From NCBI GenBank assembly GCA_963585895.1, contig OY757904.1:83083301-83147300 (forward strand): a stretch of 64,000 nucleotides of DNA, given 5' to 3'. Position numbers and translations under genes: made by a program. Source of the stretch: Sepioteuthis lessoniana (lineage: Eukaryota > Mollusca > Cephalopoda > Myopsida > Loliginidae). Positions 33,085 to 43,979 of the stretch are shown one piece after another. The notes beneath the pieces were generated by a model. The model was not told the origin of the DNA, did not search any database, and was given only the letters and a program-made list of their open reading frames with translations. The first letter of the stretch is position 1; each line of letters opens with the position of its first letter.

Positions 33085-34555
33085 ATGAATGGAAAATTAT
33101 TCATCTTGATGGCCTTGTGTGTCGTGTCCACTTTTGCAGGTAAGTAAAACAACTTTTCTTTCTGTGTGTAGACTACATTTGATTCATCAGAAATCTTATG
33201 GGAAGAAAACTTGCAATTTTGTATTTCTTATTCTAAAATTTCACCTATCATTTTGCTTTTTAATCTTATTACAATTGATCATTGCTATATTCATTAAGAA
33301 AAATACTGGAATAAAAAAATAATATGATGATGCCTTAGCATTTGCTAATTATTTCTAATAACAATATTATTCTATTCTGATAGAGAGGAAAATATATTTT
33401 TCTCATTGACAAAATAATTCATTCATTATTTTCTCTTCTTCGTTCTTTCTTTTTCATAGTGAGTCAAGCAGGCGTCATACGCACTACGACGACATCCGAT
33501 GAACATTTTTGGGACCCCAAAAGATCTACTACAGAGACAACTAGATCAAATAAGCATTTTGGGGACACCGAAGAAACTACGACCGAGGCAATGATATCAG
33601 ATAAACATTTTGGGGACGCCGATAAAACTACGACCGAGGCAATGAAATCCGATAAACATTTTGGGGACGCCGATAAAACTACTACCAAAGCAATGAAATC
33701 CGATAAACATTTTGGGGATGCCGATGAAACTACTACCGAGGCAATGAAATCTGAAAACATTTTGGGGACGCCGAAGAGACTACTACTGAGGCAATGAAAT
33801 CCGATAAACATTTTGGGGATGCCGATGAAACTACTACCGAGGCAATGAAATCCGATAAACATTTTGGGGACGCCGAAGAGACTACTAGTGAGGCAATGAA
33901 ATCCGATAAACATTTTGGGGACGCCGATAAAACTACTACCAAAGCAATGAAATCCGATAAACATTTTGGGGACGCCGATAAAACTACCACCGAGGCAATG
34001 AAATCCGATAAACATTTTGGGGACGCCGATGAAACTACTACCGAGGCAACGAAATCCGATAAACATTTTGGGGACGCCGATAAAACTACTACCGAGGCAA
34101 TGAAATCCGATAAACATTTTGGGGACGCCGATAAAACTACTACCGAGGCAATGAAATCCGATAAACATGTTGGGGATGCCGATAAAACTACTACCGAGGC
34201 AATGAAATCCGATAAACATTTTGGGGACGCCGATAAAACTACTACCGAGGCAATGAAATCCGATAAACGTTTTGGGGACGCCGATAAAACTACTACCGAG
34301 GCAATGAAATCCGATAAACATGTTGGGGATGCCGATAAAACTACTACCGAGGCAATGAAATCCGATAAACATGTTGGGGATGCCGATAAAACTACTACCG
34401 AGGCAATGAAATCCGATAAACATGTTGGGGATGCCGATAAAACTACTACCGAGGCAATGAAATCCGATAAACATTTTGGGGACGCCGATAAAACTACTAC
34501 CAAAGCAATGAAATCCGATAAACATTTTGGGGACGCCGAAGAAACTACTACTTAG
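33085..34555 (+). pseudogene. Copy 2: tandem-repeat secreted protein, frameshifted
   Basis: The signal exon 33,085-33,139 encodes MNGKLFILMALCVVSTFA and ends in phase 1 at GTAAGTAA. Exon 2 opens at 33,460 in the correct frame: V-SQAGVIRTTTTSDEHFWDP, followed by two diverged units and then regular ones. At about 33,751-33,757 one base is missing in a unit, which would end translation 14 codons later at the TGA of 33,795-33,797. The array continues in the next frame for 15 more units to 34,552. The last Glu codon is TAG instead of GAG, removing the ETP tail seen in copies 1 and 3. If the indel is an assembly error this is a functional gene with about 20 units; otherwise a short secreted protein of about 130 residues or a pseudogene. 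Confidence 0.75.
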
Positions 34556-34652
34556 GCTCCTTAAGCTGAAAATTAATATAAGTGGTCTGAAGGAATAGGC
34601 AATGATAATATCGAGAAATGATCAGTTTATATTTTGTATTTTGTCTCTGCAA

Positions 34653-34658
34653 AATAAA
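34653..34658 (+). terminator. Polyadenylation signal, copy 2
   Basis: AATAAA about 98 nt after the terminal stop, in the 3' UTR block shared with copies 1 and 3. Confidence 0.75.
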
Positions 34659-34794
34659 CTCGATTGTTCATTTGAATATTGTTCTTTTTTTTTTATAAAC
34701 AACCCTTCTATTAATATTGAAGGGTTGTTTCATGAAAGCAGTTGATGCAATTGACATTAGTAGATGTAATTGACATTTACGTGAATGCAAAAAA

Positions 34795-35400
34795 AAAACA
34801 GAATTTATGTGTTTTAAAAAGGAGTCATCTCCATTTTACGTGGCAGGCATCTAAAAAGTAGAGCGGTTTACATATCTCGGAAGCAATATCTCATCGTCTA
34901 AAAGAGATAGTAACATATGCCTAACGACAGCAAGTTCTGCTAATAAGAGGTCATCGATCATATGGGACTTCTTCCAAGCTGTGGGTACATCAGTACTCTT
35001 ATATGGATATAGAAGTTAAGAAACGCATAGAGAAAAATCTAGATGGGAACTACACCAGAATGCTACGTGCTGTTTTGAACTATAAATGGAAGCATCAAAG
35101 CAGAAAAGTTTTACAACCACTTTCTTCCTATTGTACAAACTATCCCGGTAAGACGAAAAATAATACTGGTCACAGCATGAGAATAAGGATAAACTCATTA
35201 GCAATGTTCTCCTATGGACTCCTATACATGGACACACCAGTCGGCCAGCAAAAACTTACGTACATTAACCCTGTGTCGACAAAGGACACAGTCTAGCAGA
35301 TCTACCAGAAGCAATGGATGATCGGGACGGATAGAGAAAGAGATAACAATAATCCTACACGTCCGTCTGTGTATGTCAATGTATTCATTTCAGTGTTTTG
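34795..35400 (+). mobile_element. RTE-type LINE 3' end
   Basis: Very close to 16,915-17,460 ('LDGNYTRMLRAVLNYKWKHQ' readable around 35,040-35,100). 'SVGQQKLTYINPVSTKDT' marks the C-terminal region, in a frame that should read 'VGRPAKTY' in an active copy. Confidence 0.8.
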
Positions 35401-35410
35401 GTGTTTTTAT

Positions 35411-35411
35411 G

Positions 35412-35449
<38 letters not shown>
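35411..35449. repeat. (CA)n(TA)n compound microsatellite
   Basis: A CA run of about 18 bp then a TA run of about 20 bp between the RTE end and mariner. Confidence 0.96.
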
Positions 35450-36075
35450 CGAAGGGTGTGATGGATTAATTTCTGCGTTTTAAATTATTCCTTTCGTATA
35501 TGCCCTTTGTTTATTTCAAGTTTTGTCTACTATACAGCAAACTAAACTCGGTTGAGCATGGTCTGTAAGGAAAATAGCACCGTAACGCTATTTACTCCGC
35601 CAGAAATTTGGAAGCAATATGCATTACTGGATGATAATCACGCCAATTCTCAGATTGTTTAGGTTTCAATCCAAGGACAGCGTAGAGGATTAAAAAAGAA
35701 TTGAATAATTCCTTTGGAGAATACGAAGCTATGGCTGTGCGGCAGCCTCAATCTGGTCTTTCTAACAGGAAAATGAGAAAAAAACGATGCTGCAAAGATA
35801 TTTAATGAATGCAATATAACATCCTTTATTTTTTTCTCAAATGAGAAAGTTATCTGTCAAGATCACATGCTGAAATCAAAAAACAAACGTTGGCCTGCTC
35901 TGTTTAACAAAATCTACTGATAGTGATAAAAATCAAACGTCAAATCCACATCATAATTTTTGCGGTGATCACAAGCGATGGAGACGTTATGCCCTCATTC
36001 ATCTTTCCACGTGGCCTCAGACTCAATACGGAGGCCTATATCATGTACCTCATTGAGGCAGTGCTGACATAGATC
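35450..36075 (+). mobile_element. Mariner-family transposon, truncated
   Basis: Same element and same junction with the microsatellite as at 18,598. Transposase traces include 'DHMLKSKNKRWPALFNK' (about 35,862) and 'VITSDGDVMPSFIF'-type sequence (about 35,965-36,010). Stops interrupt it and the C-terminal half is missing. Confidence 0.75.
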
Positions 36076-36128
36076 CACTGGCCGGCTACTTGAAGACACT
36101 ATCTCCGGCAATAGGACTCTGCTCCATG

Positions 36129-36195
36129 TGTTACATAGCCATACATGAATACGTGAAATGTACATAGAATGTTCATAACGCACATATAGATAACA
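36129..36195. repeat. 67-bp direct repeat, left copy
   Basis: Matches 37,748-37,814 with 3 differences in 67. It starts TGTTACATAGCC and ends GATAACAT, i.e. with TGTTA/TAACA inverted ends. The copies bracket about 1.55 kb containing the 50-bp satellite. Confidence 0.85.
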
Positions 36196-36618
36196 TAGGA
36201 ATCCCGAAACACGAAAAACACTTACGACTTCTTAGTTCAGATACGAAACTTTTTATTATCTTTGAGTTAAAAGGATTTTCAACATAAGGAGAGAGGCACA
36301 ATCTTTCTATGCTGACTTAAGTCAACCGTCTTAAATTATTTCCAATTTTATCTTTTACAATTATCTAAATTCTATTCACAAATTAATCTATGACAGACAG
36401 AGAAAAGATAACACCTATACAATGAGCAAATACCTTCTTTTTTCTTTTTCTGTTTTTTTTTTTTTTTTTTTCATGCCTTTCTCTTGACTTCGCTGGTTCC
36501 AATCTTTTTCTTTTCATTTGCCGCTCACCTTCTTTTTCTTTTTCTTTTTTTTTCATGCCTTTTTTTTCTTCTTCTTCTCTTGGAGTGGAGCTGTTTCTCT
36601 TCTTTTTTCTTTCTTTAA
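36196..36618. other. No gene seen; T- and CT-rich
   Basis: AT-rich, then increasingly pyrimidine-rich (36,430-36,618). This grades into the 50-bp satellite, which may have arisen from it. Confidence 0.5.
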
Positions 36619-37530
36619 TTTTGGGGCCTTGTGTCGACAGTTGTCTTTCTTCTTTTTCCTTTCTTTTTCTGGGGGCTTTGTGTCGACAGTTGTCTTTCTT
36701 CTTTTTCCTTTCTTTTTTCTGGGGGCCTTGTGTCGACAGTTGTCTTTCCTCTTTTTCCTTTCTTTTTTCTGGGGGCCTTGTGTCAACAGTTGTCTTTCTT
36801 CTTTTTCCTTTCTTTTTTCTGGGGGCCTTGTGTCAACAGTTGTCTTTCTTCTTTTTCCTTTCTTTTTTCTGGGGGCCTTGTGTCGACAGTTGTCTTTCTT
36901 CTTTTTCCTTTCTTTTTTCTGGGGGCCTTGTGTCAACAGTTGTCTTTCTTCTTTTTCCTTTCTTTTTTCTGGGGGCCTTGTGTCGACAGTTGTCTTTCCT
37001 CTTTTTCCTTTCTTTTTTCTGGGGGCCTTGTGTCAACAGTTGTCTTTCTTCTTTTTCCTTTCTTTTTTCTGGGGGCCTTGTGTCAACAGTTGTCTTTCTT
37101 CTTTTTCGTTTCTTTTTTCTGGGAGCCTTGTGTCGACAGTTGTCTTTCTTCTTTTTCCTTTCTTTTTTCTGGGGGCCTTGTGTCGACAGTTGTCTTTCTT
37201 CTTTTTCCTTTCTTTTTTCTGGGGGCCTTGTGTCGACAGTTGTCTTTCTTCTTTTTCCTTTCTTTTTTCTGGGGGCCTTGTGTCAACAGTTGTCTTTCTT
37301 CTTTTTCGTTTCTTTTTTCTGGGAGCCTTGTGTCGACAGTTGTCTTTCTTCTTTTTCCTTTCTTTTTTCTGGGGGCCTTGTGTCGACAGTTGTCTTTCTT
37401 CTTTTTCCTTTCTTTTTTCTGGGGGCCTTGTGTCAACAGTTGTCTTTCTTCTTTTTCCTTTCTTTTTTCTGGGGGGCCTTGTGTCAGCAGTTGTCTTTCT
37501 TCTTTTTCCTTTCTTTTTTCTGGGGGCGCC
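36619..37530. repeat. 50-bp pyrimidine-rich satellite, ~18 units
   Basis: The unit is a CT-rich stretch plus 'gggggccttgtgtcgacag'. Eighteen units keep a strict 50-bp period from 36,621 to about 37,470, with one 51-bp unit at the end. GTCGAC and GTCAAC alternate, and variants such as 'gggagcc' with 'ttttcgtttc' recur 200 bp apart (37,105-37,130 and 37,305-37,330), which shows multi-unit duplication. Because 50 is not a multiple of 3, each plus frame reads the same three peptides in rotation, and all three stay open for 337-381 codons. I do not regard any as a gene. Confidence 0.95.
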
Positions 37531-37747
37531 GCATTTTGTTTCTCTTGTTTTTGGCTTCTTTTTCTTGTTTCTTTTTTCTGGGGGCCTTGTATTTTCTTTC
37601 ATTCCTTTCATCGCCTGAACAAGCCGTTCGAGATAGATTCCTAATTGTTCTTAGCCGTTTCCCTGATCGTCTCTTTGATTCACGTGGACCCAGTTCGTAA
37701 TCCTACCATGAACGACATGTCTTAGCCCCCGGCACCAAATAAATCAA

Positions 37748-37814
37748 TGTTACATAGCCATACATGAATACGTGAAATGTACATACAATGTTCATAACAC
37801 ACATGTAGATAACA
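37748..37814. repeat. 67-bp direct repeat, right copy
   Basis: See 36,129-36,195. It is preceded by a 'ccccggcaccaaataaatcaa' stretch that is not present before the left copy. Confidence 0.85.
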
Positions 37815-38714
37815 TTATCTAGACAATAATTTACCCATTATATTCTGTGTATTATCGTCTACTATTAATAAAATTTAATCTACAAGAAGTTTGCAAAGAA
37901 ATTCTTTGCTGAAAACTTTTTTTTTATCTGGCTGATTGGAAGTTTGAAGTCGTCTGAAAGACAGCAGAACACAAGTGAATATGTGAAAATAACTCGCTCA
38001 TTAATTTTCTGTCTCAAAGAAATGATCATTTTTCTTGTTGAAATTAAACGAAGTTTTTTTGATTGACCCAATATTTCTCTCTCTTGAGTCATTTGTTAAG
38101 CTTTGCTTTATTTGGTACCAAACCAGAAGTATTAGGCATCAAGAGAGAGTCAAAAACACAAACTAAACATGATAGCATGCGTAGTCGCTATGTTTCTTCT
38201 TTTGTGTTGAACTTCATACACAATTTCAATCATATTGACAATTAACTGAATGCCACCAAATGATTAAAATCCAATAGAATTAGTACTATTAGGTAGCAGT
38301 ACTTTAAACCATGTTGAATTATTAGTTTTAGCAACACTTGCAAACAAATGATTAATATTAAATAGAATTATTAGTGTTGCATAACAATAATCATGACCCC
38401 TGACTCGTTCAGAATTAATGTTACATAAAAACTCTTCGCTAATATACATAGATATATATATACACATAAACTGGATTCGGCATTGAATAACCCATAAGAG
38501 TTGATGTGCTTTAAAACATAATTAAACCAAACTCTAACAATCCTGTTAAAAGGCCTGGAAATAATACTGAAGCGATATCTGACAAGATGGTGACATTTGA
38601 TGGCCTAAATTGCAATTAACTTACACTTCCAAGAACTTTAAAATATGGGAATTATTAGTGATATCCAATAATCAGTAACTATATTATAAGTAGAAATCAA
38701 TTATTTTTTCCTTA
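37815..38714. other. No gene seen; fragments shared with unit 3
   Basis: The part at 38,106-38,450 is shared with 53,683-53,930 ('ttggtaccaaaccagaagta' onward). From 38,520 the sequence is near-identical to 19,360 onward. Unidentified repeat pieces. Confidence 0.5.
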
Positions 38715-39205
38715 TTGAAAAAATATATTTGTAAATAAACGAAGCTTTGCGTTAAGTTCTTCGTAGGTATATTGTTCTAGTTTGATGTGTCGTTGACTAT
38801 AAATAATTCTTCTGATGTGTTTATCAGTGACTTTAGAAGTGTTTCCAATCAGATTCTTAAAAAGTTTTTTCCACTTGTGTATTCTTTCTTCTTTGCTGGC
38901 AGCTTTTAGTTTTGCTTTCGAGGTGCTCTTCTTTCTGCTCTTTTCATTTCCTGTTTGTCATGCTATTCGTGATTACCTATCTTCTAGAGAGTTTCCGATT
39001 TTATCAAGTTGACCTTGAATGTATTTTTGTTGTTCTTTTGGCTGTGCGTTATTTAGTTCTCTCCGGGCTTTCTTAACTTTCATTGCGTTGACAACTGTTG
39101 GGTTTCTTTTATTAAATAAGAATACTATTTTCATGTCACCTCATTATTGCCATGTACTCTGTTTCCGCTGCTGCTGCTGCTGCTATGTGGGTAATAACTA
39201 AGTAT
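38715..39205 (-). mobile_element. RTE-type LINE, middle part
   Basis: Nearly identical to 19,560-20,000, including stops, then diverging after about 39,148 where a GCTGCTGCTGCT run appears. Confidence 0.75.
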
Positions 39206-39292
39206 TCCTATTTCGGTGTATGTGTTTCAGATATCTCCTGAAGATTACCGAATTTTTTTTTCTTATAGTTAATGTATATTCATGGCAAAGAT

Positions 39293-39482
39293 TGTAGTAT
39301 TTTGTGGTTTCATGGTATGGGATTAATAAATAATGATGATACAGTGTTAGCTTTCAGCGTTGGTTTATGAGGCGAGAAGTGCATAAAACTGTGTGTGGTG
39401 TTTTTACATATTGGCTTGAGAATAAAACAGGAAATGTCATACATCACTGTTCTATAATCTAAGGGAGGTAACTTTAATTAGA
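39293..39482 (-). mobile_element. Gypsy-M 3' LTR
   Basis: About 190 bp beginning (plus strand) tgtagtattttgtgg. It aligns with 20,174-20,374 and lies immediately after the pol C-terminus. Confidence 0.6.
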
Positions 39483-42370
39483 TCATATCCGTCTTTCAGG
39501 TTATGAGTTAATAGTGATAGTTTATTGGATGGTCGAGTTCTTCGACCGATCCTGCTAATATCTTCTGGCTTTGGACTTCACAATTTAACAGGTGGGAGAT
39601 CCCTGTGTACAGTGACCTGGGTCTCTGATTGCTTAACTTTTTTGATGAGATATTCGTCTGAGTTGTTTTGTCTGTACTCAGGAATACTTCTGTTGCAGTA
39701 GCTACTTGAAGAAACTTGTTTTTCTCAATTCCATTCTGAACATGGCTTCTGTTTATTCGAAGTAGTCCTGAATCAGTCTTGACAAGTACTGACCTTGATG
39801 ATAGAGTTTTTATCCTTTTGGCTGGACTGGTTTTAGTTTACATTAACGAAACTTGCTGTCATTCAGTAAAACATTCACGTTCTCTAAATAGATGATGCTT
39901 GTCAAAATTGCTGCTTAATATTTTGTTGGCAGAATATATTTTTATGAGAAATTGTTGGAATAAGTGTCCTGAGTTTCCTATTCTTTAACAACTCTACAAA
40001 ACACTTGTCATGATGGAGTGGAGTATTGCGATAGTTAAACAGTGCAATATATGGATCACTTGCTTTCTTAAAAAGATTCTCGACTGTCTAAACTGCGCCT
40101 TCAGATTCACTGTTTTCTTGTGGATGTGTAGAATGGGACCAAAAAAACGTTGTGTCTAAAAGAAATGAATTCGCAGAAAAGAAACACTCAAAACTTACAT
40201 CTCAAAGAAGAAAATATTAGTCGCTTTTATTCTTGGGGACGACAGCGGACTGTAGTTTAAAAAGTTTGTTCAATAGCGTTCTTCCGCGCCTTCTCTTTTA
40301 TTTTTATTTTTTTGTCGCTATCAAACGTCTCCTTTCCCTCCGCGCACTTCAACTAGCGTACGTAGAAAAGATTCACCCTCCTCTTCTTGGCGATGACGGC
40401 GGCGTTGTTATCGTTGGCCTGTTGATACTTTCATATCAGTCAGATTGCTGACACGCTGTAGAATCTCAGCCCAGGATATGGTGTTGCTGCTTCAGGCCAG
40501 TGATTCATCTTGTAAAAGTTGATAACCTGACTACTGATTTTGTCAGTGCATTGTTTCTGCCTAATTTCTTCCTGCTGTTTGTCACTCACTTAGATATTCT
40601 CTATGATGGAAAGGATGAACATGTCTGTCTCTGACTCCTGCTGAAACTCTTGTTTCGTTGGTACACTGCTAGGAGCTCTAGATAAGGGGTCTGCTGTAAA
40701 GAGATTTTTCCCTAATGTGTGTGTAATTTTTTGGTGAATCCCATTATGCACATGCAGAAACAATAGATTCTTGGTGTTAATTCATTGAGACACTTAGTCT
40801 TTAAAAATGGTAGTAGAGACTTGTGATCTGTTTCTATCAACAACTTTGATAGTTCTATCAAGAAGTCTGCAAACTTTTCATAACACCATGTGAATGCTAA
40901 TGCTTCCATCTATATCTGAGCATATCTCTGCTCTGTGTCAGTGAGAAATCTCCATGCATAGAATACAAGTCTCCAGTATTCTTCTTTATAATGCATCTGC
41001 CGAGACCTTTGTTGGCCTGTCAGCGCTATAATGTCTCAGTAATAACGCAGAGTTGATTTTTATTTAGAGTCTTGAACGCTGTTAACAGGTTGGTCCCATA
41101 TCCAAGTGGCTTTTTTTTCATAAGATCCCGGAGTGTTTTTTAGCCGTCTAAGCAAATTTGCCAACATGATTTACCATTCCAAATAACCTTCTTAACTCAG
41201 CCACATTATATTTCACTTGTAGTGAATTGACATTTTACATTAAATGTCACTCCTTCTGCATCCATTCTTAACAATAGGATAAAGTTTTTTGATTGTTGGT
41301 TTTATCATCTCAGGATTTAATCGGATTCCTTTGGAGATTAAGCGTCATTTCCCTGCGGAAAATTTCTGGTCCGGAGCTTATTCCGAAAGGTGGCCTTTGG
41401 TAAGAGAATCGACTATACGGCGTGATGAAAATCGTAAGTTCCTGTGAGTCCTTGTGTAAAACTATTTCATGGAAACCACTGTTGCAATAAAGTTTAGTAA
41501 ACACAATAGCTCCTTAAGGTTCAGCAAGGAATTGATCACTTGAGGGAAGGGGTAATTTTTCCTGTTTCACACTTTCATTCAGCTGAGTGTAATCGACACA
41601 AAGTCTTGTTCTTCCATCTCTTTGAGGAATTGCTCCAATGAGAGAACACCAGTCTGTTGGTGACTTCAATAGATGTATAATTTTCTCTTTCTCTAATCTT
41701 TTTAGCTCTTCCTGGACTTTCATATTCATTGGAAGTGGTAGATTTAGAAAGGTTGTGTGGTCTCTTCCAAATGAATCTTGTAAACATACCTCAATTTCCC
41801 GAGGCCTGTGAACACAATGGGCTTTTTTATATTGGTAACCAATATTCTTTATTGTATTAACTTTGCTCAATAAATTGAGAGCTTTCATTGCTGGTCCACC
41901 CAATAATCATTCTGCTAAGTCTTTCACATAATTCAGTGTGGCATCTACGCTCACAAATAATTTAATTTCCTATTGACCTGGTCCGTATAACCTTTGGTTT
42001 GTAAGTTTTATAATGCGAAAATTATTCCAGAGAACTAGTCTCGTACTACAGTCACATCTGCGCCAGTATCAAGTCTAAAATTGACCATTCTGCTTCAGAC
42101 TTTGGTGCTCACTTCTATCTTTTCTTCTATCTTCGAGTTCTTTTATCTTCATTTCGTGCATTTTTTCCATGTACCAAAACCTAAGAAATGGTTTTCTTCA
42201 TCAACTCCCCTAACTTTTGAATTCTTCTTCTTGTGACTGAATCTTTTTTAAAAATCTGTTTGAATTTTCGCCAGTTGTTTGCAACATTTCCTGATTAGGA
42301 CATCGTCTCGGGAGGTAGAATATTTGCATAAAAAATATCTCATTCCCATTTCTTTAAATAAAATGAGAAA
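39483..42370 (-). mobile_element. Gypsy-M pol remnant, best-preserved copy
   Basis: Minus strand, high to low: protease region (about 42,050-42,090), connector 'CVHRPREIEVCLQDSFGRDH' (about 41,750-41,820), RT fingers 'RTRLCVDYTQLNESVKQEKL' (about 41,560-41,620), RT middle 'SRFSYQRPPFGISSGPEIF' (about 41,360-41,410), RNase H 'MEALAFTWCYEKFADFLI' with 'IETDHKSLLPFLKT' (40,712-40,909), then 'TADPLSRAPSS' (about 40,670-40,710) and integrase C-terminal pieces to about 39,860. The RT core with the catalytic YVDD is deleted between about 41,300 and 41,050, and stops are frequent. A 322-bp foreign piece lies at 40,135-40,456. Confidence 0.88.
40135..40456. mobile_element. 322-bp insertion with 8-bp direct repeats
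   Basis: TGTAGAAT occurs at both edges (40,127-40,134 and 40,457-40,464). The insert is unlike the surrounding pol sequence and has no coding frame of note. On the minus strand it carries AATAAA ('gaataaaagcg') and could be a solo LTR. The flanking pol sequence is not perfectly collinear across it, so an additional deletion occurred. Confidence 0.4.
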
Positions 42371-42529
42371 AATAAACTTACAATTCTGATAAAAAATCTG
42401 TCTTTTTCTTTTTCAAATTATTGGAGATCTTTCGGGTTTGGGGGGGTTGTTTTGTTTTTTGGGGTTTTTTTGCTTTTTTTTTTTTTTGTAATTTCTACAA
42501 TGTCTCCATTGGAAAGTGTTGTAGGGTAG
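42371..42529. other. T/G-rich junction, no gene
   Basis: Low-complexity GT-rich sequence ('gggggggttgttttg') replaces the gypsy-M LTR found at this place in the other units. Confidence 0.5.
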
Positions 42530-43979
42530 CTAAGCATCGCGTCAGTACTCTACCAGAGGGACTGGCTTATACCATAAACAACCTATGAATAAAGACTTCA
42601 TAGTCTCTGCCTGACGCTGGTGCCGGCGAGGCTTAGCATTCAAATCACCCGGCTAAGACTGACATTCCTCGTGCCTCATGGAGCAATCCCCCAAGGCTCT
42701 ATCCCTCCTCGATGGCACTAGATTTAGCGCCAGGCTTCAGAGACGCTCGTTTTTAGGGGAATGACAGCGAAACATGAGGCATTTTTGGAAATGTCGGACA
42801 CGTCTGCGCTACGGTCCAGCAAACGAACTCACCTTCAAAAAGCCCTCTTGCCGTACTTTCCGGTTTGATTGGGTGCGCGACAAATACTGTTGATTACTAA
42901 CGAAATTAGAACAAGACCAAACGTTAATACATCAAAATGTCGTTGATGGGTAACAACGTATTTTAAATTTAAGCACAGATACGGGGAAAATTGAGGAACG
43001 AGACATTTCTCATATTCACGTAGACATGAATAAACCAAAACATAGCAAAAAAAGAAACCTCTTTTAAATTTAATCCGTGCTTTGGTTGTGGCGAATTACA
43101 TTTATTTAAAAGTTTTCTTTTTAAAAACAAACTGTAAAAATTGTGGGAACAAAGGATATAAATTTTCCGTTGTAGAAATAAGCAGAAAAGTAAAACAAAA
43201 AATAAAAATTTGGTCCATTGTACGATTGAATTGTAAGTAGTCGAAACAATAAAAAGAAAATATATGAATGTTTGACTAAATTATAAAAATCTCAAATTTT
43301 GATTAGACACAGGTTCAGACTTAACAATAATAAATGCTGAAACCTGGAAAAGAATTAAAAGACCAACATTAATTACTTCAAAAAATAATCGCCAGACGGG
43401 TGACAGGAAGTAAACTAAAATTCTTGGACAAAATTGTTAAAATTGTTTTTTTCTCAGAGAAAGAGAAAAAATTTAATGCATTTGTCCTGTTTGATTGCAA
43501 GACCTATTCAGTACGGACTGGATGGAGGTGTTCGACTTGTTTAACGTACTAATAAGCATGTTTTGTAAGAATGTAAACGGATCGTCAACCAACACCGAAA
43601 AAAACAGAAAAGGGAACCCAAAGCAAATTTTCCCGAAGTATTTTCAGAGGTTCTTGGGTCTTGCTCAAAGTAAAAGCAAGTACCGTTTATGACATTGGCG
43701 AATACGGACAAAGAACTTGAACAGATGGAAAATATGGGGGTAATCGAAAAAAATTATTATAGTCCCTGGGCAAGACCTACCGTACACGTAAAAAAGAAAA
43801 CAACAACATAAGGGTTTGTGCAAATTATTTGACAAGACTAAATGACAGCTTGAAACAAACTAATCATCCTCTCCTATCTGCAGAAGAAATTTTCGCGCAA
43901 TTAAATGGGGGTCGGGTATTTTCAAAAGTGGATTTGTCGGAAGCCTATTTGCAAATACTAGTTGATAAAAAGTGTACTG
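42530..43979 (+). mobile_element. Gypsy-P element remnant, left part
   Basis: LTR piece (42,530-42,900), gag C-terminal piece (42,895-42,960), retropepsin 'DTGSDLTIINAETWKRI' (about 43,307-43,355), RT N-terminus (about 43,620-43,800) and RT palm start 'RVCANYLTRLNDSLKQ' and 'FSKVDLSEAYLQILVD' (43,812-43,970), which includes the first catalytic Asp. It is then interrupted by the insertion at 43,980. Confidence 0.8.

Noticed and set aside
33464-34525. Minus-strand ORFs of 353 and 256 codons opposite copy 2
   Set aside because: Same reason: repeat-driven open frames on the wrong strand.
36619-37530. CRISPR-like array (regular 50-bp repeats)
   Set aside because: The repeats are contiguous with no unique spacers, and the context is eukaryotic.
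36518-37700. Three overlapping plus-strand ORFs of 337-381 codons and Lys-rich minus ORFs
   Set aside because: All derive from a 50-bp pyrimidine-rich satellite read in rotating frames; there is no start context, domain or splice evidence.
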